A stretch of 64,000 nucleotides of DNA, taken from NCBI RefSeq assembly GCF_900141985.1, contig NZ_FQZK01000009.1, forward strand, positions 186,001 to 250,000, read 5' to 3'. This document shows, piece after piece, positions 51,909-60,679 of the stretch (position 1 is its first letter; the number at the start of each line of letters is the position of its first letter). The DNA comes from Nocardiopsis flavescens. Lineage in GTDB: Bacteria > Actinomycetota > Actinomycetes > Streptosporangiales > Streptosporangiaceae. A model generated the notes under the pieces. It saw only the letters and a list, made by a program, of their open reading frames with translations, was not told the origin of the DNA and searched no databases. The translations under genes and the position numbers were made by a program.

Positions 51909-54047
51909 ATGCACCACCCGCCGCCCGACCTCACGCCCCTGCGGTCGAACGACCCCCGAGCGATCCCGCCCTTCACCGTGCACGGAAGGCTCGGTGCCGG
52001 GGGCATGGGGGTGGTCTACGGCGCCACCGGCCCGGACGGCCGGTGGGCGGCGATCAAGGTCGTCCGCGACGAGTACGCCGGGGAACGGGAGTTCCGGGCC
52101 CGCTTCGCCGCCGAGATCGAGCTGATGCTCCGGGTGCGGGCGCTGTGCGTCGCCCCCGTCCTGGCCCACGACTCCCGCGCCGAGCACCCCTGGTACGCGA
52201 CGGCCTACCTGCCCGGGCCCACCCTGGCGCGGCGGGTCCGTGTCGGCGGCCCGCTGCCCGCCGGACAGGCCCGGGTGGTGGCCGCGGGCATCGCCGAGGC
52301 GGTCGCCGCCATCCACGCCGCCGGCGTCGTCCACCGCGACCTCAAGCCCGCCAACGTCATCCTGGCCCCCGACGGCCCCAAGGTGCTGGACTTCGGGATC
52401 GCCCGCGCCGCGGACCTCACCTCGCACACCCGTACCGGCGGGCTGATCGGCTCGCCCGCCTGGATGAGCCCCGAGCGCTACCGGGGCGACAGCGGGCCCG
52501 AGGCCGACGTGTTCGCGTGGGGCGCGGTGGCCGCCTACACCGCCACCGGGCGCTCCCCGTTCGGCGAGGGCGGCGCGGAGACCCTGATGTACCGCATCCT
52601 CAACGAGGAGCCCGACCTGGGCGGGCTGCCGCCGGAGCTGGTCGACCCGGTGCGCCGCGCCCTGGCCAAGGACCCGGCGCTGCGCCCCCGCGCCGCCGAC
52701 CTGGTGCACGCCGTCGCGGGAGCCCCCGAGGAGCAGGACGACACCACGATCGTCACCGGGCTCATCCGCGCCCACTGGGACCAGGGGGACACCGCGCCCG
52801 GCGGTCCGCCCACCGGTGCTCCGGGCGCTCCGCCCCCGCACCGCCCCGCGGGGTACGGCCCGCCGCACGCCCCGGGGGGACGGCCGCCCGGGGGAGCGGT
52901 CGGCGGCTGGCCGCCGCCGGCCGGACCACCGGCCCCCCGCCCCCGCCGCAAGCGCAGGGTGTGGCCCCTGGTCCTGGGCGCGGGGGTGCTCGCCGTGGTC
53001 CTCATCGGCGGGGCCGGCGCGACCGGGGCGGCGCTCGGCCTCATGGGGGAGGTGCCCGAGGGGGTGACCGAGGGGGAGTTCGACGACCTGGTCGGAGTGC
53101 CCCGTGCGGCGCCCTCCACACTGAGCGCGAGCATCACCGGCAGCGGGTCCACCTTCCTCGGCGGCGCCGCGCAGGCCTGGACCGAGGCGTACCGGGAGCG
53201 CCAGCCCCAGGTGGAGATCACCTACGAGCCCCTGGGCTCCGGTGCGGGGGTCCAGGAGTTCGTCGACGGGGAGACCGACTTCGGGTCCTCCGAGAACCCC
53301 CTGACGGAAGAGCAGGTGGCCGACGCCGAGGCCGTGCGCGGCTGCCCCGTGGTGCAGTTCCCCGTGGTGGCCGGCGCCGTGGCCGTGGTCCACAACCTGG
53401 GCGAGGACGCGGCCCCGGAGCTGAGCGTGAGCGACCTGGCGGCGATCTACCAGGGGGAGGTCACCTCCACCGCGGTGCTGGAGGGCGCCGGGGTCGGGAC
53501 GCAGGACGTCGACCTCGTCCCGGTCCGCCACGAGGAGGAGGCCTCGACCGCGCAGGTGTTCGAGCGCTACCTGGAGACCGCTCCGGCCTGGTCGGGGTCC
53601 TGGGCGGAGTCCGTGCAGGCCGCCTCCGGCGACGAGGGTGTGGCCGCGGCCGTGTCCGGGACCCCCGGAGCGATCGGTTTCGTCAACGCCTCCTACGCAC
53701 AGGAGAACGGGCTCCCGGTCGCGGGGCTGGTCGACGCGGAGGGGAACGTCGTCCAGCCGGACGAGGAGGGCACCCGCGCCGCCGCCGAGCAGATCGACCC
53801 GGCCGGGGACGACTTCTCCCTGGCCGGCCGGGTGACGGCCGGGGGCTATCCGATCATGCGGGTCAACCACGTGTTCGCCGCCGAGTGCGGTTACGAGGAC
53901 GGGACCGGGGCCGCCCTGCGCGACTTCTGGGCCTACGCGGTCGGCGCCGAGGGGGAGGAGCTCATCGCCGGGACGGGGTACACCCCGCTGCCCGGGCCCG
54001 TCTCGGACGGAGTGGTGGAGCTGATCTCCCACGTGGCCTCCTCCTGA
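51909..54047 (+). CDS. transmembrane Ser/Thr kinase with PstS-like extracellular domain
   Basis: A 712-aa protein. An intact Hanks-type kinase domain covers about residues 20-290: glycine loop GRLGAGGMGVVY, lysine K50, HRDLKPAN at 142-149 and DFG at 161-163. A Pro/Gly-rich linker and one membrane helix (about 351-375) lead to an extracellular domain (about 404-712) like a phosphate-binding PstS: ITGSGSTFLGGAAQAW, GSGAGVQEF, TDFGSSENPL and GAIGFVNASYA. Ordinary sensor kinases of this class carry PASTA or other domains instead. The start MHHPPPDLTPL at 51909 follows GAGGACAT. It may sense phosphate or a similar anion and signal by phosphorylation. Confidence 0.88.
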   Translation: MHHPPPDLTPLRSNDPRAIPPFTVHGRLGAGGMGVVYGATGPDGRWAAIKVVRDEYAGEREFRARFAAEIELMLRVRALCVAPVLAHDSRAEHPWYATAYLPGPTLARRVRVGGPLPAGQARVVAAGIAEAVAAIHAAGVVHRDLKPANVILAPDGPKVLDFGIARAADLTSHTRTGGLIGSPAWMSPERYRGDSGPEADVFAWGAVAAYTATGRSPFGEGGAETLMYRILNEEPDLGGLPPELVDPVRRALAKDPALRPRAADLVHAVAGAPEEQDDTTIVTGLIRAHWDQGDTAPGGPPTGAPGAPPPHRPAGYGPPHAPGGRPPGGAVGGWPPPAGPPAPRPRRKRRVWPLVLGAGVLAVVLIGGAGATGAALGLMGEVPEGVTEGEFDDLVGVPRAAPSTLSASITGSGSTFLGGAAQAWTEAYRERQPQVEITYEPLGSGAGVQEFVDGETDFGSSENPLTEEQVADAEAVRGCPVVQFPVVAGAVAVVHNLGEDAAPELSVSDLAAIYQGEVTSTAVLEGAGVGTQDVDLVPVRHEEEASTAQVFERYLETAPAWSGSWAESVQAASGDEGVAAAVSGTPGAIGFVNASYAQENGLPVAGLVDAEGNVVQPDEEGTRAAAEQIDPAGDDFSLAGRVTAGGYPIMRVNHVFAAECGYEDGTGAALRDFWAYAVGAEGEELIAGTGYTPLPGPVSDGVVELISHVASS

Positions 54048-54141
54048 CGCGGGCCGCGACGGCCGGAGGCCCCGGGAACCCCCTGCGCGGCCGGGGGCGT
54101 GCGGTCGTGCACGTCACCGGCCAGGCGGTCCGGGCCCGGGG

Positions 54142-54705
54142 TCAGGACCCGGCGGCCAGACGGGCGCGGGTCTCCATGAGGGCGAAGCCCAGCAGGTTGT
54201 GCCCGCGCCACAGCGCCGGGTTCTCGGCGTGCTCGTGCGAGGACGACATCCCGATGCCCCAGATCCGGTCCCGCGGACTGGCCTCCACCAGCACCCTGTT
54301 CCCCGTGCCGAGCAGGAAGTCCCGCAGGTCGCCGTGCTGCCCGAACTTGCCGACACCGCCCTCCACCACGATGTCGAACCGGGCCGCCTCCCACACCTGC
54401 GGGTCGAACCCGCGGACCCTGCGGCCCCACTCCTTGGCCTGGCTCGGGTGCGCGCAGGCCAGGATCCCCTCCAGTGCCTCGTCGTCGCCGAAGAGGCGCG
54501 CCTTGCCCGCCATCATGTAGTGCTCGGCCGTGCGGTAGAGGACCCCGTCGCAGGTGAAGCCGGCGGGCCACCACTGCGACAGGCAGCTCGCCGACACCTC
54601 ACCGGAGGCGCTCGGCCGATGGCCCCAGAAGTGCAGGTACTTGACCCGGCCCCGGACCCGGAGCAGGTCGGCGACGGAGCGCGCGTTCACAGGTGAGTCC
54701 GACAT
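54142..54705 (-). CDS. NADAR family protein (YbiA-like)
   Basis: A 187-aa NADAR-domain protein. The family blocks FWGHRPS, LSQWWPAGF, YRTAEHYMMAGKARLF, VWEAARFDIV and IWGIGMSSSH are all present. Characterised relatives remove N-glycosidic groups, including damaged riboflavin intermediates and ADP-ribose from nucleic acid. Monocistronic; no link to its neighbours is evident. Confidence 0.93.
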   Translation of the reverse strand: MSDSPVNARSVADLLRVRGRVKYLHFWGHRPSASGEVSASCLSQWWPAGFTCDGVLYRTAEHYMMAGKARLFGDDEALEGILACAHPSQAKEWGRRVRGFDPQVWEAARFDIVVEGGVGKFGQHGDLRDFLLGTGNRVLVEASPRDRIWGIGMSSSHEHAENPALWRGHNLLGFALMETRARLAAGS

Positions 54706-54778
54706 GGGACGAGTGTCCCGGAGGGCGCCGACACTCCGCCAGGAGTTTTCGGCGCCCCCGGGGGACCGGCCCCGCGCC

Positions 54779-55558
54779 TCACTCGAACTGGAAGGAGCGC
54801 TTGGCCAGCCCGTGCCAGAACCCTTCCACGGCCGACTCCGACCGCCGGTGGCCGTCCAGGCCCGCGCCCAGGGCGACGAAGAGCGGGGCGAAGTGGTCGC
54901 TGCGCGGGTGGGCGATCGCGGCCGCCGGCGCCCTGTGCTCGAAGTCGAGCAGGGCGTCGACGTCGTGGTCGGCCACCGCGCGCCGCGTCCAGTCGTCGAA
55001 CTCCACCGACCAGGCGGGTGCGGGGCCGTGCACGCTGCGGGACATCTCGCGCAGGTTGTGGGTGGTGAACCCGCTGCCGACGATGAGCACGCCCTCGTCG
55101 CGCAGCGGTGCCAGGCGCCGGCCCATGTCGAGCAGCTCGACCGGGTCCAGCGACGGCATGGACACCTGGAGCACCGGCACGTCGGCCTCCGGGTACATCT
55201 CCTTCAGCGGGACGTAGGCGCCGTGGTCGAGCCCGCGGACGGGGTCCTGGTGGACCGGGCCGCCGACCAGGCCGCGGACCTTCTCGGCGAGCGCGGGCGC
55301 TCCGGGAGCCGCGTAGGTGACGTCGTAGTAGCGTTGCGGGAAGCCCCAGAAGTCGTAGGTCAGGGGCACCCCGTCGGCGGTCGCGCCGAGGGTGAGGGGG
55401 GCGTCCTCCCAGTGCGCGGAGACCACCAGGACCGCGGTGGGGCGGGCGATGCGGCCGGACCAGTCGGCCAGCTGCCGGGTCCATTCGGCGTCGTCGGCGA
55501 GCAGGGGCGCCCCGTGGCTGAGGTAGAGGGTCGGCATGCGCGCCGCGGTCGTTTCCAT
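54779..55558 (-). CDS. class III extradiol dioxygenase (DODA/YgiD-like)
   Basis: A 259-aa LigB-type dioxygenase. The metal and catalytic histidines sit in LYLSHGAP (H15), VVSAHWED (near 50), GSGFTTHNLRE (near 165) and HPRSDHFAP (near 220). YgiD relatives open the ring of 4,5-DOPA or similar catechols. The ATG at 55558 follows CCGGAGGACGCC. Divergent from a MarR regulator, which likely controls it. Confidence 0.9.
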   Translation of the reverse strand: METTAARMPTLYLSHGAPLLADDAEWTRQLADWSGRIARPTAVLVVSAHWEDAPLTLGATADGVPLTYDFWGFPQRYYDVTYAAPGAPALAEKVRGLVGGPVHQDPVRGLDHGAYVPLKEMYPEADVPVLQVSMPSLDPVELLDMGRRLAPLRDEGVLIVGSGFTTHNLREMSRSVHGPAPAWSVEFDDWTRRAVADHDVDALLDFEHRAPAAAIAHPRSDHFAPLFVALGAGLDGHRRSESAVEGFWHGLAKRSFQFE

Positions 55559-55603
55559 GGCGTCCTCCGGTGAGGGTGGTGTCGGTCGACGGCATGAACA
55601 AGG

Positions 55604-55615
55604 TTGAGCGTTCAA
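55604..55615. promoter_or_regulatory. candidate MarR operator
   Basis: TTGA-GCGT-TCAA is an inverted repeat in the 76-base divergent gap between the dioxygenase and marR-type genes, 20 bases from the MarR start. MarR proteins commonly bind such TTGA/TCAA repeats. Confidence 0.5.
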
Positions 55616-55634
55616 GTATTCCGGGGGTGCGGCG

Positions 55635-56141
55635 GTGGCCGATGTCGTGTGGCTGGACGACGAGCAGCAGCGGACCTGGCGGACCTTCCTGGCGGCGGCC
55701 CACCTCCTCGACGCGGCCCTGGACCGCCAGCTGCGGCACGACTCCGGCCTTCCGCACGCCTACTACCAGACGCTGGCGCTGCTGTCCGAGGCCCCCGGCC
55801 GGTCGCTGACCATGACCGGGCTGGCCCGCCTGCTGCGCTCCTCGCCGAGCCGCCTGTCGCACGCCGCGGCGAAGCTGGAGGACGAGGGCCTCATCCGCCG
55901 CTTCCGCCGCCCCGGCGACCGGCGCACCACGATCGTGGAGCTCACCGACGAGGGGGTGCGGACCCTGGAGGACGCCGCCCCGGGCCACGTGGCCGAGGTC
56001 CGCCGGGTCCTGTTCGACGTGCTGCGGCCCGAGCAGGTCGGGCAGCTGCGCGCCATCGCCGAGGCCATGCTCGGTGCCCTGGACCCCGAGGGGGCCGAGC
56101 CCCGGTACACCGACCCGGGAGGCACCGGGAACCGGAACTGA
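55635..56141 (+). CDS. MarR family transcriptional regulator
   Basis: A 168-aa winged-helix regulator. The DNA-binding part covers about residues 45-105: LTMTGLARLLRSSPSRLSHAAAKLEDEGLI then RRFRRPGDRRTTIVELTDEG, the wing with its conserved D-R. It is divergent from the dioxygenase and probably releases DNA on binding a phenolic ligand. Starts at GTG. Confidence 0.92.
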   Translation: MADVVWLDDEQQRTWRTFLAAAHLLDAALDRQLRHDSGLPHAYYQTLALLSEAPGRSLTMTGLARLLRSSPSRLSHAAAKLEDEGLIRRFRRPGDRRTTIVELTDEGVRTLEDAAPGHVAEVRRVLFDVLRPEQVGQLRAIAEAMLGALDPEGAEPRYTDPGGTGNRN

Positions 56142-56320
56142 GCCCTGTTCTGTTGTCGGCCCTGAACAGCGCGTATTCTCCGTGTGACGATCTGTTCGAA
56201 CTGGCACTCTATGTGTTTGGACGACTGCGGGTTACCATCCGATTTGTCCGGTAAAGGCCGCCGTCTCAACGGTGCGACGCGGCCCTCCCGGGCGACCCGC
56301 TCACAGAACACGGAGTTCCC

Positions 56321-56776
56321 ATGACCCCAGCACCGCGTCCGAGATCCCTCGTCCCCGCCGCCAGCGGGGACGTCGCCGCCCTCATCGCCCGGGTCGCCGT
56401 CGGCGTCGTCTTCGTCGCCCACGGCCTCCCCAAGGCGACCGACCTGGAGGGGACCACCCAGGGCTTCGCCTCCCTGGGCATCCCCTTCCCGGCCTTCTCC
56501 GCCCTCCTGGGGGCGGTCATCGAGGTCGGCGGCGGCCTGGCGCTCATCGTCGGGCTGGCCCTGCCGCTGGCGGGGCTCGCCCTCGCGTTCATGATGGCCA
56601 ACGCCTACTACTTCGCCCACCTGGGCGACCCCCTGGTGGGCGGCTACGAGTTCCTCCTCGTCCTGGGCGCGACCTCGCTCGCCCTGGGCTTCACCGGAGG
56701 GCGCTACTCCATCGACAGCCTCATGCCCTGGGGCCGTCGCGGGCGATCCCGTGCCGCCGAGGCGGTCACCGCCTGA
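56321..56776 (+). CDS. DoxX family membrane protein
   Basis: A 151-aa protein with four membrane helices. The DoxX/DUF4261-like start LIARVAVGVVFVAHGLPKA near residue 20 and the later GAVIEVGGGLALIVGLAL are typical. Such proteins associate with redox or oxidative-stress functions but have no proven activity. It has no cysteine pair and is not related to the MauE-like protein at 22407. The ATG at 56321 is the first sensible start. Confidence 0.85.
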   Translation: MTPAPRPRSLVPAASGDVAALIARVAVGVVFVAHGLPKATDLEGTTQGFASLGIPFPAFSALLGAVIEVGGGLALIVGLALPLAGLALAFMMANAYYFAHLGDPLVGGYEFLLVLGATSLALGFTGGRYSIDSLMPWGRRGRSRAAEAVTA

Positions 56777-56847
56777 CCGAAGGGTGACCGGGACACGCTC
56801 CCGGTGACCGGGCCGTCCGTGGCCGGAGACGGACGGCTCGGGATCGC

Positions 56848-56863
56848 GAACACCGCAGTGTTC
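56848..56863. promoter_or_regulatory. palindrome upstream of the conflict operon
   Basis: GAACAC-CGCA-GTGTTC is a perfect 6+6 inverted repeat 72 bases after the DoxX stop and 204 bases before the protease gene. It may be an operator for the operon or a weak DoxX terminator. Confidence 0.35.
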
Positions 56864-57066
56864 CCACGGTGCACTCACGCACCAGGGGGAGCACTTTTCT
56901 CATTTCCGGGGTGTTCCCCTGTGGTATTCCGTTTCCCGTGTGGGATTCGGTTCCCCCGCGGGTACTGAATAGGAACATCTCGATTTCCGGTCATGGATCG
57001 GATCACCGGATGGCTCCAGCCCCGCGTCCCTCCTTTCCCCTGACGTTTCCCGCCGAACGGAGCGCA

Positions 57067-57996
57067 GTGACGACCACCGCCCCCGCCCCCGACTGGCAGT
57101 TCCGCGTGCTCGCCGAGGGCCGGAACGGGCCCCGGGCCGTGGGAGCGGCCGTCCTCGTCTCCCCCTCCCACGCCCTCACCTGCGCGCACGTGGTGCGCGA
57201 CGCCGTCGGCACCGGAGCCGGTCCGGGCTCCGCCGTCCTGCTGGACGCCCCCCGCGCGGACGCCGCCTGGCGCTCCGGGGCCGTCGTGGTCGAGGACGGC
57301 TGGTGGTCCGGCGACGCCAGTCCCTGGGACGCCGCGGTGCTCGGGCTCGACGCGCCGCCCCCGGCGCGGCCGGCCGTCCCCGGCGGCCCCTGGGAGCCCG
57401 GCCGCCGGGTCCGGATCGTCGGCGGCCCGCACTCCCCGGCCGGATGGTGGATCACCGCCACCCTCGACGGCCGCGGCGGCAGCCGGCCCGAGTACGCGCA
57501 GTTCACCGTCGAGCCGGGGACGCCCGCCGTCGTCGAGCGCGGGTACAGCGGCAGCGCCGTCCGAGATGCGGAGGAAGGGACGCTGCTGGGCGTGGTGGCG
57601 GAGATGGCGCGTGAGGGGAGGATCGGGTGGATGGTGCCGCTGGAGACGGTCCCCGGGATCTGGGCCCGCGCCGCCGCCGCGCCGCCGCGGCCCCCGGGTG
57701 AGCGCGAGGTGGCCGCCGCGATCCTGGAGACCGCCCGCGCGATGTCGCGGCTGCGCACGCTGATACTCCCCGACGCCCGCGCCTCCTTCCACCTGGGCCT
57801 GGACGAGCGCCTGCGCTCCTGGCTGCGCCCGGACCAGGACCCCCTCTCCTACGCCCACCACCTGGTCGACCTCGCCCACCGCGAATACGGCCTGGTGGAG
57901 GAGGTCCTCGGGCAGTTGGAGGTGCGCGAGCGCGGCGGCGCGACCATGGCCGGGGTCGCGGCGGCGGCGGGGCCGCTGCTGGGCGGTGGGCGGTGA
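57067..57996 (+). CDS. trypsin-like serine protease, effector of a MoxR-VMAP system
   Basis: A 309-aa cytoplasmic protein. A trypsin-like domain covers about residues 10-200 with the triad H41 (TCAHVV), D88 (SPWDAAVLG) and S161 (GYSGSA). It has no signal peptide. The last 90 residues are helical (LRTLILPDARASFHLGLDE, then VDLAHREYGLVEEVLGQLE) and look like an effector-associated domain that docks to the neighbouring VMAP protein. The GTG at 57067 follows GGAGCGCA. Overlaps the next gene by 4 bases (GTGA). In described MoxR-VMAP systems such proteases are the inducible effectors; that role here is inference. Confidence 0.82.
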   Translation: MTTTAPAPDWQFRVLAEGRNGPRAVGAAVLVSPSHALTCAHVVRDAVGTGAGPGSAVLLDAPRADAAWRSGAVVVEDGWWSGDASPWDAAVLGLDAPPPARPAVPGGPWEPGRRVRIVGGPHSPAGWWITATLDGRGGSRPEYAQFTVEPGTPAVVERGYSGSAVRDAEEGTLLGVVAEMAREGRIGWMVPLETVPGIWARAAAAPPRPPGEREVAAAILETARAMSRLRTLILPDARASFHLGLDERLRSWLRPDQDPLSYAHHLVDLAHREYGLVEEVLGQLEVRERGGATMAGVAAAAGPLLGGGR

Positions 57997-59549
57997 TCGA
58001 CCCGAGCCCCCGCAACGTCACGGCCGCGGCGGAGGCGCTGAAGGGGTTGCGGACCGTCGTGGACCCGGACCGCCGCAGGCGCCTGGTCCTGACGATCCGG
58101 CGGTGGCTGGACGTGGGCGGGATCGATGCGCCGGCCGCCCTGTTCGCCACCGAACTGGCCGTGGCCGCCCTGGAGCAGGGGGAGCTGTCCGGCCTCATGC
58201 GCGTCATCCGGCACCTGGAGGAGGGGACGGAGTCCGTCCGGACCGCGACGCGCGCGCTCTCCGGGCTGCTGCGGCTGGAGGAGGACTCCCGGCTCACGGC
58301 CATGGTCCCCGCACCGCACCGGGTACGGGCCCGGGAGGTCCTCAGCGTCCTGCGGGCGCGCCTGGCGTTCCGGCCGTGCGGACCGCTGATGGAGGACTAC
58401 CGGGTCGCCATGGGGGACCTGGAGAACCTGACGGTGCCGGTGCACCCCCTGGACCTGTGGGACATGTTCCTCGACCTGGCGGACGCGCCCCCGCGCGACG
58501 GCCGGGTGCCCCTGGTGGAGTTCGCGGCGCCGCTGGTGCGCGGAGAGCACGCGGACCTCGTCCCCCTGCTGCGGATGTGGGTCGACCTGCGCGGGCTGGG
58601 CGGGCAGGAGGCGCTCGGCCCGCCCGGGCGGGCGCGGGCCGAGGAGCCCCCGGGCGGGGCGCCGCCCGCCCGCCTGCTGATCCGGTTCCGCCATGACACC
58701 GGCGACCTCTACCGGTTCGAGTGGTGGCAGGTGCTGAGCCCCGGGCCGGGCGAGGAGCCGGTGGTCGGCCCGCGCAACGACGGTCCCTACCGGATCGGGC
58801 GCCCGGACTTCGCCGACGAGGTCTGCACCCTGCTCCAGTGTGTCGAGATGCACCCCTACCGGAGGTACCACGACCGGGTCCGGGTCGAGATCGTCGTCCC
58901 CCTGGGGATGCTCCCGGACCTGGACGCCGCGCGGTGGGAGCCGCGGGCGGCGGAGGGGGAGCCGGTACGGCTCGGCGTCGCCGCGGAGCTCACGTACCGG
59001 GTGGAGGAGTTCTTCATGGGGCAGAAGATGGCGAATGTCATCGCGAGGGAAAGCAGTGAAAGAAGATGGAACAACCTTCTCAAAGTAGGCGAAAGCGAGA
59101 TATTCGATATTCAATGTGATCCTCTTCCCCAGGGGGTTCGGCTCGCTGAATATGTGAGCGATGATGGAGTTATTCTGTTCGCCACGGGGCACCAAGAACG
59201 AGAAGACCTGATTCGCATGATGTCCACCGCTGTTCGTGCCGGTGTGCCCGTGATCGCCTGGCGGACCGGCGCCCACCCGTCGGCCGGCGACTTCCGCAGT
59301 GCCCTCACCGGCAGAGAGGGAAAGGTGTCATCGGCCGTGGTCGGTTCGCTGCCCCGTCGCCTCCACCGTCACCGCTCCGGCCGATCCTTCGAGGCGGGCG
59401 GACCCGTCATCGTCGACGGGTTCGACGTCGGGCTGGTGTACCACGACCGCCTCCCGCACCCCTTCGGCGCCGACACCCCGCTGTCCGCCGACGTCCCGCA
59501 CCCGCGCCGCGCCCCGAGTCCCGACGAGGCCGGGAAGGTCGGACGGTGA
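57993..59549 (+). CDS. VMAP-C domain protein of a MoxR-VMAP conflict system
   Basis: A 518-aa protein. The first 120 residues are helical and resemble effector-associated domains (TAAAEALKGLRTVVDPDRRR). The central and C-terminal part fits the VMAP-C domain: RLLIRFRHDTGDLYRFEWW, then VRVEIVVPLGMLPDLDAARW and VEEFFMGQK, as in vWA-MoxR-associated proteins. A lower-GC patch lies at bases 59030-59230 (residues about 346-412). It is coupled to the protease gene before and the MoxR gene after by 4-base overlaps. In these systems it bridges the effector to the MoxR/vWA pair. Confidence 0.75.
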   Translation: MIDPSPRNVTAAAEALKGLRTVVDPDRRRRLVLTIRRWLDVGGIDAPAALFATELAVAALEQGELSGLMRVIRHLEEGTESVRTATRALSGLLRLEEDSRLTAMVPAPHRVRAREVLSVLRARLAFRPCGPLMEDYRVAMGDLENLTVPVHPLDLWDMFLDLADAPPRDGRVPLVEFAAPLVRGEHADLVPLLRMWVDLRGLGGQEALGPPGRARAEEPPGGAPPARLLIRFRHDTGDLYRFEWWQVLSPGPGEEPVVGPRNDGPYRIGRPDFADEVCTLLQCVEMHPYRRYHDRVRVEIVVPLGMLPDLDAARWEPRAAEGEPVRLGVAAELTYRVEEFFMGQKMANVIARESSERRWNNLLKVGESEIFDIQCDPLPQGVRLAEYVSDDGVILFATGHQEREDLIRMMSTAVRAGVPVIAWRTGAHPSAGDFRSALTGREGKVSSAVVGSLPRRLHRHRSGRSFEAGGPVIVDGFDVGLVYHDRLPHPFGADTPLSADVPHPRRAPSPDEAGKVGR

Positions 59550-60679
59550 GCGTGAACGGAGCATCCGGCGGAGGCGCCCGCGCCCACGACACGCCCCCCG
59601 CGTGGTGGGTCTTCCACGGCACCGGCATCCCGCACGAGCGCGCCCGGATGCCCGAACCGCCGCCCTGGCGGGAGTACGGGGGCGGCCCCGCCCTCCCGGA
59701 CCCGCCGGCCGAGCGCGGCGACCGCCGGATCCTCGGCGCCCTGCCCCCCGTCCCCGGGACGGGCCCCGGGCCCGGCTCCGAGCGCGGCGACTTCCTGGAC
59801 AAGGTCAACGCCGCCCTCATCCTGCGCCGCCCCCTGCTCCTCACCGGCCCCCCGGGTATCGGCAAGTCCACGCTCGCCTACCAGATCGCCCGCGAGCTGG
59901 GCCTGGGCCGTGTGCTCGTCTGGGGGGTCAACAGCTCCTCGACCGTCCGTTCGAGCCTGTACTCCTACGACCCGATCAGCCAGATCCACGACCTCAACCT
60001 GGAGAACACCCTGCGCCGGGCGGAGCCCTCCGGGGGCCTCTCCGAGCAGGACGTGCTCCGCCTCAGCGCCGAACGGATCGGCAGGTACCTGGCGCTGGGC
60101 CCGCTCGGCACGGCCTTCCTGCCCTACCGCAGGCCCCGGGTCCTGCTCGTCGACGACTTCGACCTGGGCGACTTCGACCTCTCCGGCGACCTGCTGCACC
60201 TCTTCGAGTCGGGCGGGTACACCGTCCCCGAGCTGGAGCGCCTCTCCCCCCTCACCGGAGACGACCCGGTCACGGTCGGCGTCGACGACCCCGGCCGGAC
60301 CGCGCCCGTCACCCGGGGGCGTGTCGTCTGCTCGGCCTTCCCCGTGGTGGTCCTCACCTGCAACTCCGACCGGGAGCTCTCCCCGGCGTTCCTCCGCCGC
60401 ACCATCCCGGTGCGGGCGGTGCTGCCCTCGGAGGAAGAGCTGATGCGGCTGGTCCTCCACCACTTCGACTTCCGGGGGGAGGACGTCCCGGACGTCGTCC
60501 CGCAGCTCGTCGGGGAGTTCGCCCGGCGCGGCGCCGAGGGCGGGCTGGCCATCGACCAGCTCCTCAACGCGGTGCGCCTCGTCTCCACCGCCGCCCCCGG
60601 GACCGGGCGGCTGAGCCCCGACCGGATGCGGCACCTGACCGGCATCCTCTGGCACCACCTGACGGACCGCCTCGGATGA
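59546..60679 (+). CDS. MoxR-type AAA+ ATPase of the conflict operon
   Basis: A 377-aa ATPase. After a Gly/Pro-rich N-terminus, Walker A is GPPGIGKST near residue 100, Walker B VLLVDDFDLGDFDL near 199, and the sensor-1 asparagine is in VVLTCNSDRELSPAFLRRTI near 273, which ends with the arginine finger. The proximal serine/threonine loop LRRPLLLTG matches MoxR. It differs from the MoxR protein at 296-1414 in sequence and partners. Overlaps its neighbours by 4 bases each. Confidence 0.85.
   Translation: MSVNGASGGGARAHDTPPAWWVFHGTGIPHERARMPEPPPWREYGGGPALPDPPAERGDRRILGALPPVPGTGPGPGSERGDFLDKVNAALILRRPLLLTGPPGIGKSTLAYQIARELGLGRVLVWGVNSSSTVRSSLYSYDPISQIHDLNLENTLRRAEPSGGLSEQDVLRLSAERIGRYLALGPLGTAFLPYRRPRVLLVDDFDLGDFDLSGDLLHLFESGGYTVPELERLSPLTGDDPVTVGVDDPGRTAPVTRGRVVCSAFPVVVLTCNSDRELSPAFLRRTIPVRAVLPSEEELMRLVLHHFDFRGEDVPDVVPQLVGEFARRGAEGGLAIDQLLNAVRLVSTAAPGTGRLSPDRMRHLTGILWHHLTDRLG

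Noticed and set aside
56321..56776. DoxX gene as part of the conflict operon
   Set aside because: Separated by a 290-base gap with a palindrome; no overlap and no known link between DoxX and MoxR-VMAP systems.
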